Positions 48,490 through 61,357 are shown, counted from the first letter of the stretch. The stretch: 64,000 nt of DNA from Progne subis subis (GCA_022316685.1 JAKJHU010000014.1:7001001-7065000), one strand, 5' to 3'. Notes: generated from the letters alone by a model not told the origin. Program-made: numbers and translations.

Positions 48490-49060
48490 CATCCTGGTGC
48501 AGATGATCTCTGATCATGTGCAATGTTAAGGTTTCGTATTAAATCTTCAAAAAAATCGCATGCAGGGTCATACCTTAGTAAGAATTCTGAGAATCTTAAA
48601 GAGAAATTTTAAAAGCTACTGATAACAATAACTATTGACAACCAGCGCAATTCACTGCGTATTTGTTTACAGTTTTGTATGTATATGTGAACTTCCAACC
48701 TCATTAATCGGCCTTAGTGACATGAATAACCAAGGGCATGATTTATAATGATTCGTCAGCTGGTATTAGATTATAAAAGATTTAATTATTTTTTCATTAG
48801 CCACAGTTAATGATGGGCTTGTTAAGCATCTTGAGGTGAAGCCAAGAGATATTAGCTGTGTTAAGGACCAGTTTCAAGAAAATTACTCCTTTTATAATCC
48901 CTAAAATGAGTTGTATTGTTATTTTCCCCTTTCAGAAAACTGGTTTAAACTGTACAGATATATTGAAATCTATACAGAAGACAAACTTTGAGGCAAAGTG
49001 ATCATGCAATAACAATTACTGACGATTTTTCCCACCAATTAAAATGAGACCAAACCTCTT
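48490..49060. promoter_or_regulatory. candidate conserved non-coding element (strongest by eye)
   Basis: A repeat-free block of about 570 bp, rich in motifs typical of vertebrate developmental enhancers: GATAACAATAACTATTGACAACC (SOX-type pair), CCTCATTAATCGGCC, GATTTATAATGATTCG, GATTTAATTATTTTTTCATTAGCC, GTTAATGATGG, CAATAACAATTACTG and CACCAATTAAAATG. It carries scattered CpGs that are otherwise rare nearby. No coding frame or transposon accounts for it. Conservation cannot be tested here. Confidence 0.38.
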
Positions 49061-52000
49061 GAGGATACTTAAAAATCAACACATTGGTTTATCATGTAGC
49101 AAAGAACTGAACTAGAGTGAGTGTCTGTTTGCAGGAATTCACTGCCACAGGACTTCTGCCTCTTGTATCAACTGTTTATCTAATGTAAAGATAAATTAGG
49201 GGTGGAAAATTTATTTGAAAACATAATTTGATTGAAAAATTCCTTTTTTTCTGCTCTGTGGCTTGTGCTGGCTGGGAGGGCTGAGCATGGCAGTGGTCGT
49301 TGGGGAAGGATCCATGACTTAGAACCTGCAGAATAAGAGATACCTGTGAGTAATCAACGTGGAAAAACGTGGGGAGGGGAAAAAATGGAAATTTAAATTA
49401 TTTTCCTAGCAAGCTTTCTTTTGAATTCCAGAAAGAGGGAATACATTAAAAATGAAACGAAAATCTTAAAAATAAATGTCTAAACATAGAATGCCACAGG
49501 GTGAATAGTCTTAAAGCTTATTTTAAACAGGTGGGAGGACCAGGCCTATGGAAATCACTGGGAAACGTGCACAGAAACTTGAACATCTTTGAACAGGAGC
49601 TCAGAAACCTCAATTTTAGCCTCAATTTTAGCAACCCTTGACCAGAATCGACGTTTGATAGGAATTTATTTAACTGCTGCAAACAGCTATATGAGGGCAC
49701 TGGGGTATGGCTCTTGAAATCACCACCTTTGAGTTATTCTGAAATGATTAATTACATTTCACCATCTCCCCTTTGATTTTTTTTTCCTTTTTTTTCTGAG
49801 CTAACAAAATCCATGCATCAACACTTGGCCAATACAAACACATGATGAGTGTAAATTATAAGGCACTAAGCAGATGAGTGGAAAGTGCAGCGTTTGCTCC
49901 GCACAGCACACAGGTACCTGGGCACATGTGAGTGAGTGGAAGGAGCTGAGGGTGGGGTGCACAAATCACCTTGACCCTGGCCTGTGTCCCCAGCTCTGTG
50001 CTCGATGACACAGCCTCAATAAACCCTCCTTTACCTCAGGACTCTGCAGGAGTGGAGGTGTTGCTGAAACTCTGCAGGATTAGAGCAAACTCTTGGCGAC
50101 CTGTCTCATGAAAAATTACGGGGTTTTACTGCTCCTGTTAGCAGCAGTGGGTGTCTATCATTTGTTAATCAGTCTTTACTGAATACTACAGCGGAGAGGG
50201 AGAAATTGCAGATTTCACAGCTAAAAATAGGGGGGGGGAATGTAGATGGATCCTCCTGGGTCTGTACGGAGCTCTCACAGACCTGGAAAGGGAATGTAGG
50301 ACACACCACCTCTGCAAAAGCAGCAGATCTTCACCCTCCATGCATCCCCCCCAAATTTCCCTGCACCCCACATGGCCCAGCAGGGAGTTCTTCTGGTGCA
50401 GACGAGTAAATTCCAACAACTCTGGCTGCTGCAAAGAGACATTGCTGAAGCTCTGGTGGAAACAAATCCCAGCTGGTTCTAATGAAGTGGTGCTCTGTCC
50501 AGCAGCGCCGGGCAGGAGCTGTGCCATTCCCTGTGTGTCCGTTCAGGGAACAGAAGGATGCTACATGACAGCTTAGGACTTAGTGGATTGCACAGATGTC
50601 AGACACAAACTAGTACAATGTCCTCGGGGAGGGGGAAATCATTTTACGACCTATAAACCACAGTAAAGAGCAGAATCAGAGGCCGTTGAGGATGAAGATG
50701 GAGAAAACGTGCACTGCTGAACTCCCGGCCTAACGTGCTGTCTGCAGATTCCGAAGCGGAGGACTAAATTTAGCAGCCCTGCCAAAACTGACAGCGAGGA
50801 GATTTGGAAACACATCCTCCAGTGCTGGGGATGTGTTTGGCGCTGTCCCTCGCACAGGACCCATCAGCTGCTGTGCCCAGGGCCCCTGCTGGGGACAGGG
50901 CCACGGCCAGCACTTCCCAGAACGTGTCAGGGCAGTGAGGGACGGGAGGAAAAATCCCAGGAGCTGCAGCAGCGCGCTGCTGTGGGGATTTGTCACGGCG
51001 ACACCGGCGGTACGGAGAGTCCTGCATGGTAATGATTGGTTTACAATAAAAATTACTTCAAATGCTGGATCAGAAAAAGGATGGTTCAGTCCATCAAATC
51101 GATGTCAGCTGCAAATTAGGCTGCCCATCCCTAGGCAATGGAGAACATAATTGGCTTTGTCCGTGGCTGGGTTTATTTTTATCTGTTCTGTTAAAGTCAG
51201 GCTTTTGCCTCACTCGCACTGGCACAAACAGAGGAAAAAGGCCTTGGTGCAGAAAGGATTTTTTTGCTCCTTCCACCAGCAATAAATGGGCAAGTTACCT
51301 TTGGGTTGCTAAAATTAGCCAGGGATTCTTTGAGGGACTACTTTGTGTCCGAGCCGGGTTACCTGCACGGGAGAAAGTAGGAACAAATGGTATTCTGGTG
51401 AGAAGGAATGGACTTCCAGGAGCTTAGACTGAAACCACCTTCCAAACCAAGCAGCCAGGGCTCTAATCCAGCCCGCAGGGGTTGGAGGAGGTGGGAACCT
51501 TCCCCAGGCCTGTGAGAATCACAGTGACTCCAGAACCTGCTATGATTTCCTGCAGACAGGATGGAAATGCGCACACCTCCCGCCTCCCTTCCCGGGGCTG
51601 CTCATCCCCACACCGCCAGGCGTTCCTCCCGAAAGTGCCAATGTCAGACGGGACTGGAATAACCACCAGCACACTTCCCTGGGACTGGGTGAGGAGCTCA
51701 CAGACCTCACTATTCCCAAAGTGCCAGGGATTGTGGCTTTCGCTGCTGGGAACGCCTGTGCCACAGGCTGGGAGTGGAAGGAGCCTCCATCCCAGGCACG
51801 ACTGCCAGACAGCCGAGACTTTCCAGCTCTCCCTCAAATTCCTGTCTCCGTCTATAAATTCCAAATATCCCCCTCTGCTCCCCTCCCTGTGCACAAATTG
51901 AAGACCATGCCCCTCCCTGGGTGGCAGAGCTTTGTTAACACATTTCCCTGACACTGCAGGGTACAGACAGACTCTGAAAGGGAGAAAATCCACTGAAAAA

Positions 52001-52619
52001 ATAAATATAGCTGACTAAGTAGGAGGGGGAACAATGTCTGTCATCTTAACCTGTCTGTCATCCTAACCCAGAGAATTCTCTGCTCTACTTACTGGGCTCT
52101 GCCTTTATCCCCCTCCGACTTTAGGGCATTTGAGCAGCACCTGGGTACCTGGGAAATCCTCTGCTGTGCTAAAGGCTTGTGAGAAATAAGGGAATGCAGG
52201 CAGAGGGAAGGTTTAGCTCAATTTCGTGATGCACCAAGCACAGAAGATCTGTGAGTAACTCATAGGATTATGCTCATCAGCAAAGGCCAGCAATTCAGAG
52301 AGACAACAAACTGGAGACCTCTATAAGGTAAAAATGGCTGGAAAGAATTAATAATAATTTACTGTCCACCTGCTCCTCTAGGTTTGTGTCCCATCCTCTC
52401 CTTGCTGCATGTGCATGGACGACAGAAATTATGGCACTGCTGGGAGCTGCTGCAACTTGAAGCATGAAGCAAAGAATTAAAATAAAAGTGCTTAAATAAA
52501 TGCATAAAATAATGATCAAAGCTTACCAGGAGCTAGTGAAAGGCAACATTGTTGTTATTGTAATTACTGTTGTTGTAGTTGTTGTTCTTGGTGGTGGTGG
52601 TGATGATGATTGTTGTTGT
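49061..52619. other. no supportable gene
   Basis: Non-repetitive. At 50,200-51,990 the GC content rises and open frames of 100-176 codons overlap on both strands, but none shows a domain or plausible splice structure. T-rich tract at 49,779-49,796. Confidence 0.45.
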
Positions 52620-52621
52620 TA

Positions 52622-52654
<33 letters not shown>

Positions 52655-52655
52655 G
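52552..52655. repeat. compound GTT/GTG/GAT/ATT microsatellite
   Basis: GTTGTT, GGTGGTGGTGATGATGAT, TTGTTGTTATC, then about ten ATT units (52,621-52,655). Confidence 0.9.
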
Positions 52656-52771
52656 GTAGGTGAAAATCACACAGAGCAAGAGCTTTGCATCTCATCCTGG
52701 GCTGGGAGGCAGCTCTGTCACTACACCTGGAGCCTCAATTCCTCCTCAAAATAACGAAATAATTCTGGCAC

Positions 52772-53010
52772 ACCAAAAATCCCTCCCTAAGCTCAGTGAA
52801 GGCAGCACCCTGAGGTACCCCAAAAATCCCTCGCTAAGCTCAGTGAAGGCAGCACGCTGAGGTACCCCAGAAACCCCTCCCTAAGCTCAGTGAAGGCAGC
52901 ACCCTGAGGTACCCCAAAAACCCCTCCCTAAGCTCAGTGAAGGCAGCACCCTGAGGTACCCCAAAAACCCCTCGCTAAGCTCAGTGAAGGCAGCACCCTG
53001 AGGTACCCCA
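52772..53010. repeat. 47-bp minisatellite, five copies
   Basis: GCTCAGTGAAGGCAGCA recurs at 52,791, 52,838, 52,885, 52,932 and 52,979: exactly 47 bp each time. Units also carry CTGAGGTACCCC and AAA-N-CCCTC-C/G-CTAAG. Copies differ at only a few sites (CTCCCTAAG versus CTCGCTAAG; one CACGCTGAGG), so amplification is recent or homogenised. The period is not a multiple of three and no gene uses it. Confidence 0.97.
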
Positions 53011-53019
53011 GGCGGGGAG

Positions 53020-53300
53020 CTCTGTGCTCAGGGCTGCTGCAGAAGGGCTCGGGGTGGGTTTGCCCTGCTAAGGCCCGCACGTGATTCTGCCTTTGGGTTG
53101 TCAGCGAAAGTCCTGCGGATTACTGTCCCCTGAATATCTCCCTAAGCAGCTCTAATGCCCTCAGATGTGCTTGCTGTAGCTCACTGGGAAGGCTGCACGA
53201 GACAAAAACGTTAATTATTAGCGCAAAAATAGAATTTCTTCTTGCGATTACCGTGCGCCGCTCCGCTTGGGAGGCGCCGGTGAGAACTTCACTCGTTCTA
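53020..53300. promoter_or_regulatory. isolated CpG-bearing block, possible regulatory element
   Basis: Directly after the minisatellite. It includes GGCTCGGGGTGGG, GGCCCGCACGTG, AAAACGTTAATTATTAGCGC and TTACCGTGCGCCGCTCCGC, then GGAGGCGCCGGTGAG, with CpG density well above its surroundings. No exon supported. Confidence 0.3.
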
Positions 53301-56300
53301 AAGTCAGGAAAGAAATTCAGAACGTGACCCTGCTCAAAGCTGCAGGAAGAAAACCAGGAGCGAAGGATTTTTCCCTTCCTCTGTAGCTGAATCCAGCTGG
53401 CCTCCTTCTACCCCGCCTTGCAGTCATTTACAGGCATGCAAACGGAGGGAAAGAAGAAATGGTGCTGTTTGCATCTGCACTGCTGCACACCAAAAAGTCG
53501 GACAGCACCTCCATCATCGCAGGTTTGCAGCAGCTCGGCCTTTCTGCTGCTTTCCTTGATCCAGCTCAACACTACAACATGCTTTAGTGGGATATTTAAA
53601 AGAATCAGCCTCCACCTGGGCGATCCTGGTGTCTCTTTGACAACCCGAAAGCTTTAACATCTACAGGGTTTTCAGGATGAAGAAGACCAAGGAGAGGTGG
53701 GAATGGAGCCCTGGCAGGGAGTTCCAGAGGGCCTCATCTCCCTGGGGTATTTAAGAAAATTGTTCAAGTTTGAGGGACTCTTCATGGCCTTTATGTAAGG
53801 CCGGCCACAAATGGAATGGATTCTCCCCAAAAAAGCTATTGCTTAAATGGCAAAATAAAAAATTACATTTTGAACAGCATAATCTCACAACTTAACAATG
53901 CTGTCTTTAAATATGAAATAAGCAAGAAAAAAAGATTTTGCACTAAATCCCACCTAAAGTCCACAAGAAGTTGCTGAAGCACGGAGCTGGTTTAGCAGAT
54001 GGGGTGCAACGCGAAAATCAGTTAGGGGATTATTTGGGGCAAATATCAAATATTGGATCTGCCTCTATGGCTTCTTCAAAAAAACAATGAAAATGGCCTG
54101 TTCAAATCAGTAACCTTTAGGAGAACTACACTAAGGACTAGGCTGAATTTATTAGGCCCTGGCATGGAGTTGTAGGTATGAAGAGGGACAATCACAGGTG
54201 GATTCATACACTCTGGTCACTGCTTGGAAGCTTTTCTGTGTAAAGTTTTTGTTTCTCCGTTACCCTGCATAGGGGGAACCCTTGGCCTTCCCACTGTGTA
54301 AATTATTATTATTATTAATCCTTATGTTAGAATATCTCCACCTTCAGAACAACCTCTGTGGCAAAGTGCAGAAGCTTGCTGGGAGGTGAAAACAGCTGCT
54401 GTAAACCTATTTTCATAGATTTTTTTTTTTTTTTTTTTTTTCCTTCCTAAAAGAGTTAACACAACAAAACACAATTAGCCTTGAGTTGTCCTGGATTTGT
54501 TGGGTATTTACCTTGAAACATCACCTTGGCTGCACCCTTTGCAGTGGCACCATTTCACCCTCAGTATCGCTCAGCAAGGAGGGAAGGGCAAATCAGACAG
54601 CACCAGCTCAAAAATACGCTCAGAATTTAGCAGCCTGATTGCTGCTGACCACCCAGAAGACAGGTGTGACACGTATTTATGGGCTTGATTTTCAACCAAT
54701 ATCCGCTCATTTCATTTATGAGCCCATTACATGTTTTATTCTGACACTTCCACCACGGTGTTCCCGCAGCCTTCTGCCCATAAACTGGCTCACAGTGGGA
54801 CGTGGAGCTTATTATTTGGTGTGTAGGCAGCGAGCACCTCACAAGCTGATGAACTATGGACAAATTATTCATTGGATTTTAAGCCCAGTTAAATCAACAC
54901 CTAAAAGGGAGCCTCGCTCGCACTCCCTGGAACTGCAAACATTTGATACCACGGAAGTGGAGAGGAAATTGTAACGGATTTTACATTCCAACATTACACT
55001 CGTGCCTAAGATTTCATCTCTATTCAGGAATCCCAATGCTCAGAGCTTGTTGTGAATCTGCTTATCCGAGATTTTTTTTCCCCAAAGTTCTGGTTTCTGG
55101 AGGTGACTTCCCAAGGAGCTGGAATTTCCCAGCTATCCGGCCAGAGAGAGATGGGCGCTGCAAAAAGAGAGAAAATGAACGGAAAATAAAAACCCTACAC
55201 ACAAGAACTTTGGAAAATTGAAGATGTACAAAAATGTTCCAAGAACGCAGGTGTGCAGGCACGTGGGTGTTTGTGTATCCATATATCCATGTCTATATTC
55301 CAGGATATAGACAATTCCACAGATTCAGGGCCTGGATATAAAACGCCCGGAACATGACTTAGCCATGTCGATCTAGAAACCTTCAATTCTTTCATGTTAC
55401 ATTTTTTATGTCATTGCTTCTTCTATTGGAATCTGGTTCCAAATCTGCTCTTTACTGGATTTTTCTCCTGTGTTTACTGACAAAATATTTATTTTAAGGA
55501 GTGTAGTACATGGTCACGAACAATTTGTCCCTGAACATGAACAGCCACAGGATTGTGGGGCTGTGACCTCCTTAGTCAGTCTCTGCCTTCCTCTCCATCA
55601 CAAACATCTTTCTAATATTTGATATCAATCTTTCTAGTTCAAAATTAAGACAAATTTCTTGTTCTGTTTCTGATGTTATTTGCAGAGAGCAAAGTGTTCC
55701 CTTTTTTTCCCAAGGTATTTTTGTATAATTCAAAAGTACTGTCATGTTCCTTCCACTCTTCCATTCAGAATTATCCTAATTTACTCTTTCCTGGATGAGT
55801 CTGACTTCCTAGACCTCTGATTCTCTTTGTACATCCACACATAATGACTCCCTGGATGCAGTGCCCAAAAATGGTAGTTCCCAAAGTTCCTGGTGAAAGA
55901 AATTCGGTCTTTCCAAAAATTGCCAAAAGCCTCAGAACTTGAAAAAGAAAACCAGAAATCTTCCTCTTCAACAAAATTATATGAGAGAAGGAAACAGGGA
56001 ACTCCTGCATGTAAAGCAGCCACGATATTTGATTTCTGATGGCAATTTCCAGAAGGGTTCCTGGCTGGTGGGAAAGAGGGAGAGAAGTTCTCTTCCAGAG
56101 GTCACTTTGAGCTGGAGGCTGAGGAGGACACTCAGCTCATTCTGGCTCTCACCATTTCATAATTTTAGCATAAGAAAAATGATATCTGAAGTGCCTGCTA
56201 ATGAGTTAATGGACCACGCACTGGAAACCCGAGTATCGCAGCATTTGGTGTTACCAGAGACCCACAAACTGAGGCCCCAAATCTCTTTGGCCATTTTTAC

Positions 56301-56610
56301 AGAGGTGCATTAGTCCACAGCTTCCATTAGGGATAAGTGAAATGGGAGTGAGTCAGCTCATCTTGAACCTCACAGCTGAGCCCATTTCAGATGAAAGATC
56401 ACCTCTGATTCCCAGCTTGGGGCTGCTGTAAAACTTCTGTGACTGGGAGCAAAACCAAAACTGGGGCAAGACTTGCAAGAGCAGAGCAGACATCACTGTC
56501 ACCATGCCCTCCATGACCGGCGAACTCCTTTTTCTATAGATTAAAATGACTTCATCTCACTGCCTCTGAACACCCAGCACTGTCTCCATGTCCTAGCTGT
56601 CCTCAACGAG
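53301..56610. other. no gene seen
   Basis: Non-repetitive except for an ATT patch at 54,304-54,318 and a T run at 54,420-54,441. No exon or transposon supportable. Confidence 0.5.
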
Positions 56611-57060
56611 GAATCATGGAATCACAGAATGGTTTGGGTTGGAAGGGACCTTAACTCCCATCCAGTTCCACCCCTGCCATGGCAGGGACATCTTCCACTG
56701 TCCCAGGCTGCTCCAAGCCCTGTCCAACCTGTCCTTGGGCACTGCCAGGGATCCACAGCTTCTCTGGGCACCCTGTGCCAGGGCTCATCACCCTCAAAGG
56801 GAAGAATTCCTTCCCAAAATCCCATCTAACCCTTCCCCGTGTCAGTGGGAAGCCATTCCCTGTGTCCTGTCCCTCCAACCCTTGTGAATTGTCTCTCTCC
56901 ATCTTTCCTGCAGCTCCTCCAGGCCACCATGAGGTCACCCCAAAGCTTCTCCTCTCCAGGTGAACTCTCAAGCTCTCCCAGCCCTTCCTCCCAGCAGAGT
57001 TGCTCCATCCCTCTGCTCATCCTGGTGCCTCCTCTGGGCTGTGCAAGGAGTGGTGCTGCC
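56611..57060 (-). mobile_element. CR1 LINE 3' fragment, antisense (best preserved)
   Basis: Starts AATCATGGAATCACAGAATGG (the CR1 3' terminal repeats in reverse), then TTGGGTTGGAAGGGACCTT, CCACCCCTGCCATGGCAGGGAC, TCCAAGCCCTGTCCAACCTG, AGCTTCTCTGGGCACCCTGTGCCAGGG, AGGGAAGAATTCCTTCCC and CCATTCCC, running to a region ending near CTGTGCAAGGAG. About 450 bp and close to CR1-type sequence, so relatively young. Confidence 0.95.
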
Positions 57061-57849
57061 AGGGATCTTAGGAAAAGGAGGAGAGAGGGAAGCGGAGAAG
57101 TAACAGCAGTAAACAGAAAATTCTGGCACCACTGGACCGAACGGAAGTGGCACCACTGACATCACTAAAAGTAGCTCAAGTCTGATCTGAAAAGCAATTT
57201 AGAATATGAGCTTTTCTTTCCAAATGAGCAGTAAGTGCCTTCCTTCACCCAGAATTCGGCGCTTTCTATTACATTTTAAATTGATTTGCTTTAGGGCCCA
57301 GTCCTGGGGAATTGCCCTAGCATGATCTCGTCTGGCTCGTGTTTCTAATTCTGGCAACCCTAAATCCAGATGCCCTGAAAATCCAGGCTGTTGCTTACAG
57401 CACATACTGGAGCCTAATCTCCATTTTTGTGTACCCAGGCAAAAGCCAGGAATTGGGATGTACAGAATATTAGCCCACAAGGTGAAAAGGAAAGGAAGCC
57501 AAAGGAGAAATTGCAGTAGAAAATGTCCACATGCAGAGCATGGAGGTGTCAAAACAAACCACAACCATCACTCCACATCAAGAACTCAAACAGTATTTTT
57601 GCATTATCTAAGGTTTTTCTCATGGGAACAACGAAGTTGCCATCTGAAGGCGTGTCCTGCCACCAGGGTCTGTGGGCAGTGGACAGAGAGATTCAGTAAA
57701 CACAGTCCCAGGTCTGTGCTCTTCCTTTGTGTGGTCCATGTTCAGCCTCATTTAGGACATTAAAAGCTCCCCTTGGGCTGCCAGGTGACAAGAAGCGTCT
57801 GTACTGGATAAAAAGGGTTGAAAAGGATGCAGCACGCTGTCGTGATGGA
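57061..57849. other. no gene seen
   Basis: Unique sequence between two CR1 fragments of opposite orientation. Nothing supportable. Confidence 0.5.
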
Positions 57850-58150
57850 GAAAGGAGGTTGTGGACAGGTGGAGGACGGACTCTTCTCCCACGTACCAGG
57901 TGATAGAACAAGAAGAAACAGCTTTTAGTTGTGCCAGGAGAGGTTTAGCTCAGGGAATTACGGAAAATTTCTTCACCAAAAGGGTTGTCAAGTGCTGGAA
58001 GAGGCTGCTCAGGGAAGTGGTGGCATCACTATTCCTGGATCTGACTGAAAAATGTCTTGGTGTCCATTAGGGCCACAGTTTAGAGCTGGGTTAACGGTGG
58101 GACTCGATGGTCCTGGAGATCTTTTCCAGGCTAAGTGGTTCCATGACTCC
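57850..58150 (+). mobile_element. CR1 LINE 3' fragment, sense
   Basis: GACTCTTCTCCCACGTACCAGGTGATAGAACAAGAAGAAAC, GCCAGGAGAGGTTTAG, AAATTTCTTCACCAAAAGGGTTGTCAAG, GGCTGCTCAGGGAAGTGGTGGC, GTTAACGGTGGGACTCGATGGTC, GAGATCTTTTCCAGGC and a tail GGTTCCATGACTCC. A different CR1 subfamily from the 56.6-kb copy. Confidence 0.93.
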
Positions 58151-60360
58151 GGGATGTGGCTGCAGAGCTGCCTCTGTGAAGGATGGGAAGGGCTGGAGGA
58201 TGGCTCACAACTCTCAGTCGGGGTGGGAACACATCACCCTGAGGGCATTCTTTCACCTTGGATCCCTGCATGAAATTCCAGCTGCTGCCAGGGGAAGCTG
58301 TGCCTGCCCACCCATGGCTGTGAATCATCCCAGGAAAGGCCAAGGAGAAGCTCATATATAAGTGGAGTGTGGAGGTTTTTTGACACTGGCTATAAACAAA
58401 TATCAGCACATTTAGGGGGAAAAAAAAAAACAAACTCACTTTAAAGGGAGAAAAGAAGCTACAGATGAGTGTGGTTCACTAGAAAGAAATATCCAAGGCT
58501 GCTGAAACATTAGATAAAAAACCAGTCTTGAAATGTCAGGAATCAGTGAGGATAACAACTGTCAATTTCATCCAATAAAACCTCCCCTTTATTTTGCCTA
58601 CTTTTTTATTTTTAATAGCTATCCATTAAAAATGCTGCACTCACAATTTGCTGGCATTTGCTGTTCTGTTTTAAGGCTGTCTATTAATTGTTCACTCCTT
58701 TCCTTTTAATATTTACACATACCATCAAATGCTGGGCAAAATTTCTCTGCTGGAAAAAAAATCAAAATCCCATGAGTGTAAACCAATTATGAATAACTTG
58801 CTACTGAGGGCATGGCTGGGCTTTCTGTGCTGCTCCAGCATCCCATTGAGTTTCAAGTAGCTGAGGACACTTTTATATTAGAAATAATCCATGTTAATAA
58901 TGTGGTGCATTGTTATTTCTTAACTTCAGCAGAAAATAGCGCAATTGTCCTTAAAAAAAAAAAACAACAAAAACCCCCAAACAAAAACAACAGTGATGCC
59001 TTGATAAATGACTGATAATGAGGCGGCTAAGAAAAAAATTGTGGTCAGGAGCATCAGCTTGGCATAAGCTTCTCCAGCCTGGAGGATTCCAGCTGGAAAA
59101 GCCCAGTTTAAAATCCTTACACTTCCTTCATTCCATGTGCACTCACCAGCGCTTATGCAGCTCAAACAATCTGTGCCCACACTTCATACTGTGGTGTGGC
59201 AAATGCCAGCAGTGTACGGAAAACACAATCCAGCCTTCGGCAGAGCAGCCAGAACGGGATGAAGGGACCTCAGCAGCACCTGAGCCTTGGGCTGAGCTCT
59301 CCCAGCGCAACCAGGACCCTCTAGCAGTCAGGGAAAGCTCTGCAGCGGTTGGAGGGGGACAGGACAACCCTTGCATCCAGTTTGGGATCCTCTGTAGCAA
59401 GGCTGAGCTGTTGGTACAACAGCAAGAGAGGTCGTGGCCTCTGAAACACCACTGGGGCAGTGTGACAGGGATTTAGCAGAAATAGTCTCTTCCAGAGAAG
59501 GGCTAGAGGCTGAATTCCAGCTGATGATTATGTTTCTCTGTCTGTGTTTGATAAATTAATTAGGGAACAGAGAGGGAATAAGGAAAGTGAAGCTTCATAA
59601 ACTGCTTCACTCACTGCTGCACAGAGAAGACTCTCAATTCTGATTTTCCTTTATCAACATTTTCAAAAACACTAACATTTCTTCTTCTTCTTCTTAAACA
59701 TTTTCTAACATAGAATCCCAATAATATTTTAGCTTTTCAGCTGCCTAAAAATAAAAAGGGAGAGGGAAACCTCAGTATTGAAAAACAAGACACTGTGCAA
59801 TAATTTAGGAATCTCATGGGGACAAGGAGAGGGGTCATCAGAAGGAGGTTAAGCCGAGCTTTGAGCCCAGACTAAAGGCATGAGCAGACATCTGCCTCTT
59901 GCAGCCTCTGCAGCTGGGAGTGTTTCTGCCCAGGGCCACCCTGTGTGTGCTGGAGAGCTCAGCTCTGTGTTCTGCACAGCCCAGTGCTCTGGCCTTTCCT
60001 AAATTCCAGGATTTCCACGTTCCAATGAGGAGGCCCCCAAGGCAGGGAGAGCCATGGGATATTCCTTCTGAGCCCTGGGCCTCGCCCTGCTCCTGGAGCA
60101 TCTCTCTCTGGAGCTCTGGGCTGGGCTCTGGCCCCCAGGATATCCCACCAGGATCAAGGAGCAGCACATCCCACTGGGGTTTACAAAACCCCCTGCCACC
60201 CCGGGCTTCTCACAGCCTCTCCTGCCCCCAGAGCTGGCAGCTGGAGCCCATGTCTGACTGCCCAGCAGCGTTGGCCAGGCCTTTTGGGCAGAAATGCAGC
60301 TGGAGCTGCATCCCAACCGGCCCAGCACTCGGACCCAGCACCTCCAAACCAGTGCCGACC
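58151..60360. other. no gene seen
   Basis: Includes an A-rich CAA/CAAA tract at about 58,952-58,992. At 59,230-60,360 GC rises and open frames up to 167 codons appear on both strands; they are overlapping and domainless. Confidence 0.45.
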
Positions 60361-60960
60361 TTACCAAAGCACAGCGAGCCGGTGCGCGGCTCCCATTTGT
60401 AATAATTACAGCTGAGCTTCCCTCGGCCTCGCACTATTTATTGCTTTTGCCCTTGCCATGGATTGCTGGAGACAGAGAGACTATTAAAGCTCGGAATATT
60501 TCTTTCTGGACAGGCAGGGCGAGCTTTGGGAGAAAACTCCCTCTTTTCGTCTCCATCGTTGTCACTTCTGCTGGGAAGGGAAGGGAAGGGAAGGTTCCCA
60601 CTGCAGGCTGCCTGGAGCACTCCGTGCCTGCTGAGCACTGACTGCAGCGGGGGGAACGCTCCCCTCTGGTGGAAACAGAACCTTGTAAGGAAATTTCTGC
60701 AAGGTACAATGATTGCCCAAGCATCCACCTCTAAGCTGGGTCTCCCTCCCTTGTTCTCTCACAGGGCTGTCGGGGGGGAAAGGTGCATTTCAGCGATGAC
60801 AAGTGGGCTGGCAAGAGGCAGCAGAAGGGCACCTGCCAGCTCCCACCCCGCTGACAGCATCCCCACCGCTCCGGGATGGGCTTTGGCAAGGAGATAGCTC
60901 GCTTGCCAATAATAATAATTGTCATTAATAACCGAGTGACGTCCTAATCTGGGTTACATC
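60360..60960. promoter_or_regulatory. candidate promoter-proximal regulatory region
   Basis: Just upstream of the CpG island. Contains CATTTGTAATAATTACAGC, CACTATTTATTGC, a (GGGAA)n patch (60,576-60,594), GCCAAT (60,905-60,910, CCAAT-box-like), ATTGTCATTAATAACC and TGACGTCC (60,938-60,945, CRE-like). Site assignments are by motif only. Confidence 0.35.
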
Positions 60961-61190
60961 AGCCGTACCCTTCGCTGGAGCTGCTGCCAGCCACACTCCC
61001 GCCGCTCCTGTCCCCAGCAGGGCGTGTGGAGCAGAGGCAGAGCCGGGAGCTGCTGTGGCTGGAGGGAGATGCAGGGGATGGCCCGCGGTGACTTCTGCCT
61101 CCTGACTGAGGGGACGAGGGGACACGGCCTGGACGAACCCCGGGACAGCCGCCACTCCGTGCGGATTTGAGTCTCCTCAGCCCTCCGGGG

Positions 61191-61197
61191 GGTATAA
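61191..61197 (+). promoter_or_regulatory. TATA-box-like site
   Basis: TATAAAG in a GC-rich setting (GGGGGGTATAAAGGATGG). If used, transcription would begin near 61,220. CpG-island promoters often lack a working TATA box, so its role is uncertain. Confidence 0.35.
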
Positions 61198-61318
61198 AGG
61201 ATGGAAAGGGAGGTGCGGGGCCATCCCCTTCTTCCTCCTCCCCCGGGGCATCCCGCGGGGCTGTCCCGTGTCGCAGCCGGGCAGGGGGCACAGGGGTGTC
61301 CGTGTGTCCCGGCGGGAT

Positions 61319-61357
61319 GTCCGTCCGTCCGTCCGTCCGTCCGTCCGTCCGTCCGTC
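61319..61357. repeat. (GTCC)n microsatellite, about 10 units
   Basis: Uninterrupted GTCC tetranucleotide repeat inside the CpG island. Each unit junction creates a CpG. Confidence 0.95.

Noticed and set aside
51463..51993. 176-codon minus-strand frame opposite a 139-codon plus-strand frame
   Set aside because: No homology recognised and both strands are open at once; not enough to call a gene.
59899..60402. 167-codon plus-strand frame before the CpG island
   Set aside because: Low-complexity S/P/L-rich reading with no domain or splice context.
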